A stretch of DNA of 64,000 nucleotides, from the NCBI GenBank assembly GCA_000961725.1, contig LADS01000050.1, positions 1-64,000 of the forward strand, given 5' to 3'. Shown here one piece after another: positions 62,738-64,000 of this stretch (position 1 is the stretch's first letter; each line of letters opens with the position of its first letter). Position numbers and translations under genes: made by a program. Below the pieces are notes generated by a model. It saw only the letters and a list, made by a program, of their open reading frames with translations, did not search any database and was not told the DNA's origin. Origin of the DNA: Desulfobulbaceae bacterium BRH_c16a. Its GTDB lineage: Bacteria > Desulfobacterota > Desulfobulbia > Desulfobulbales > Desulfocapsaceae.

Positions 62738-62973
62738 TGCCGTACCTCCTCGACGCGTAGTGCTTTTGCCTCATCCTTGCGCAGGCTGAGACTGAAATCC
62801 CTTATCCTGATCTCCACCGGATCGCCCATCGGCGCAACTCTTGCCACCCGGAATGTCGTACCTTTAATGAGCCCCATCGCCAGCAGTTTCTGCCGGTAGG
62901 CATGGGCGCCCTTGGCAAATCCCACGACCTGCCCGGTCTCCCCAACCATAAAATCAGCCAAAGTCTTTTCCAC
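62734..62973 (-). CDS. feoA: FeoA domain protein (second)
   Basis: 79 residues, SH3-like FeoA fold: VGETGQVVGFAKGAHAYRQK, LLAMGLIKGTTFRVARVAPM. It sits between the other FeoA and feoB, overlapping feoB by 4 bases. Supports FeoB-mediated ferrous iron uptake. Confidence 0.9.
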   Translation of the reverse strand: MEKTLADFMVGETGQVVGFAKGAHAYRQKLLAMGLIKGTTFRVARVAPMGDPVEIRIRDFSLSLRKDEAKALRVEEVRQ

Positions 62974-62976
62974 GTT

Positions 62977-63249
62977 CTAGCACCTGATTACGTTAATTTT
63001 ATGGGCCATCCCGCCGCCGAGGGCGACTCTGTTGCCCTCCCTGGCGACGAGGACGGCCCCGCCATCATGTTTCTGCACAATCACGATTTCATCTTCAGGG
63101 CAAATGCCCATGCTGAGCAGCCGTTCCCGCATCACAGCACCGCCTCTGAAGAACACGATTTTCACTTTTTCCCCTTCTCCGGCGAAAGCGAGCGGGAAAG
63201 AGGAGCTCAAGCCAGTTCCTTTTCTTTCTGTTCCACAGCAGCAATGCAT
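62977..63249 (-). CDS. FeoA domain protein (first)
   Basis: About 90 residues from ATG 63249, selected by GAGGGAGAGC upstream; ATG 63291 is the alternative. Cys-rich start MHCCCGTERK, then the FeoA fold (ERLLSMGICPEDEIVIVQKH, REGNRVALGGGMAHKINV). First gene of the feo unit, downstream of the two DtxR-type boxes. Confidence 0.85.
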   Translation of the reverse strand: MHCCCGTERKGTGLSSSFPLAFAGEGEKVKIVFFRGGAVMRERLLSMGICPEDEIVIVQKHDGGAVLVAREGNRVALGGGMAHKINVIRC

Positions 63250-63379
63250 ATGCTCTCCCTCTTCTTCTTTTTCCGATAAGAACCGCTTCATGCATCAAGT
63301 GGCTGCGCCTTTGTCAGCTGCCTCAATACCTGTCTGTACAAGGCTGTGATATCTAGGCATTACATTAGTGGTGTCACTT

Positions 63380-63398
63380 AATTAGGTTCACCTAAATT
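63380..63398. promoter_or_regulatory. DtxR/IdeR-type iron box 1
   Basis: AATTAGGTTCACCTAAATT is a near-perfect palindrome resembling the TTAGGTTAGSCTAACCTAA box bound by iron-dependent DtxR/IdeR-family repressors. It lies upstream of the feo genes. Confidence 0.6.
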
Positions 63399-63443
63399 CC
63401 AAAAGGCGAATCTACAATGTTTTTCTAAAGAGTCAACATTAAA

Positions 63444-63457
63444 TTAGGTGTCCCTAA
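63444..63457. promoter_or_regulatory. DtxR/IdeR-type iron box 2
   Basis: TTAGGTGTCCCTAA, a second half-conserved palindrome of the same type, centred 62 bases from box 1. Two boxes suggest tight iron repression of feo. Confidence 0.55.
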
Positions 63458-63628
63458 TAAAATATTGTAATCCGAACAAAAGGATGGTGGAGAGGAGAGG
63501 GACGGTCGGAACGGTTGGGAATCAGAAAAATGCAGGCTGTGGATCACAAAGCCGAGGACGGGGAATATATCCTCGGCAGTGGCCGGGCAGTTATGTGAAG
63601 ATGGATGGGGCGGTCGCCGGAACGCTTG

Positions 63629-64000
63629 TCAAAAGTGGGTGATGATCCGCCGGAGCATGTCGAGGAAATGAGTGGCCTCTTCGGGGGCGAGCGCCCCGGC
63701 GATATCCTCTGAGAGCCGGGTGTGGAGATTGTGGTGCAGGGCGAAGTGTTTTTTACCCTCCGGGGTCAGCCCGACCTGGATCGAGCGCCGGTCGAGTTCG
63801 TTCGGCCTTCTCTCGACAAGACGGGCGCGGACCAGCCGGTCGACCAGCACGGTCAGCGAGCCGGTGGTGACGCCCATCTTTTCGGCGAGTTCCTTCATCC
63901 GCAGGTTGCCCGAGGAACCGAGGATCTCCAGGGTGTGCATCTGCGGCAAGGTTATGCCGGTTCCTTTGACCACGCCCTGTTCCCAAGAGGAGAAGCGTTC
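63629..64000 (-). CDS. MarR family regulator, 5' end beyond window
   Basis: The frame is open to the right edge (ERFSSWEQGVVKGTGITLPQ), so the true start lies outside. Winged helix: LRMKELAEKMGVTTGSLTVL, VDRLVRARLVERRPNELDRR. MarR proteins respond to small ligands or metals. It is transcribed towards feo but separated from it by about 380 bases carrying DtxR boxes, so it is not necessarily the feo regulator. Confidence 0.85.
   Translation of the reverse strand, partial: ERFSSWEQGVVKGTGITLPQMHTLEILGSSGNLRMKELAEKMGVTTGSLTVLVDRLVRARLVERRPNELDRRSIQVGLTPEGKKHFALHHNLHTRLSEDIAGALAPEEATHFLDMLRRIITHF

Overview
The window reads as chromosomal DNA of an anaerobic, sulfate-reducing-type Desulfobacterota bacterium, probably near the Desulfobulbales. 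This placement is an inference from gene content: an HdrCBA-MvhD-MetVF locus, tungstate uptake, many two-component systems and a Feo iron-uptake locus. No rRNA, tRNA or CRISPR array was seen, so taxonomy is not proven.

Layout. 1-4,400 is an accessory patch. It holds a DUF4338 (DruA-like) gene running off the left edge, an HNH nuclease gene behind an attC-like hairpin cluster, a group II intron that has lost its reverse transcriptase, an AT-rich membrane protein gene, and the first copy of a dispersed repeat. 4,623-9,779 is a giant exonuclease-RecQ-UvrD fusion. 10,035-16,200 holds a DJ-1/PfpI protein, a NifU-like/GGGtGRT pair, an M16 peptidase and D-aminoacyl-tRNA deacylase. 16,300-21,300 is signalling: two roadblock proteins, a sigma-54 response regulator and its kinase. 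21,768-25,526 is a tungstate transporter (tupABC) with an HTH/ligand-binding regulator.

26,277-38,031 is the metabolic core: metF-like gene, PAS kinase, hdrC, hdrB, hdrA, mvhD, metV, metF, receiver, receiver-kinase. The order hdrCBA-mvhD-metVF matches the proposed electron-bifurcating methylene-tetrahydrofolate reductase of acetogens. The mvhD gene is interrupted by an in-frame TGA where the family has a cysteine, with a hairpin just downstream, so I read it as a selenoprotein. A mobile-looking repeat sits inside this operon between hdrA and mvhD.

38,053-48,915 is mostly housekeeping: a CAP-domain protein, dgkA, PAP2, HD-GYP regulator, ABC-F, a 48-residue basic protein, CspA, RhlE, dodecin, flavodoxin, YehS, EamA and UPF0173. 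49,080-54,573 is a periplasmic-binding-protein/hybrid-kinase pair beside a diguanylate cyclase. 54,581-58,994 has two secreted proteins with a shared N-terminal domain, a PfkB kinase, a DGK1-like kinase and a lipoprotein. 59,200-63,291 is an iron locus (feoA, feoA, feoB, feoC, DUF2325, a Cys-rich protein) under two DtxR-type boxes. Its feoB lacks the central membrane part and is frameshifted. A MarR regulator runs off the right edge.

Two families of short structured intergenic repeats are dispersed through the window: one of about 95-133 bp with GTAACCGTTCA ends (three copies), and one built on an AGTACC hairpin/palindrome (two long and two short copies).
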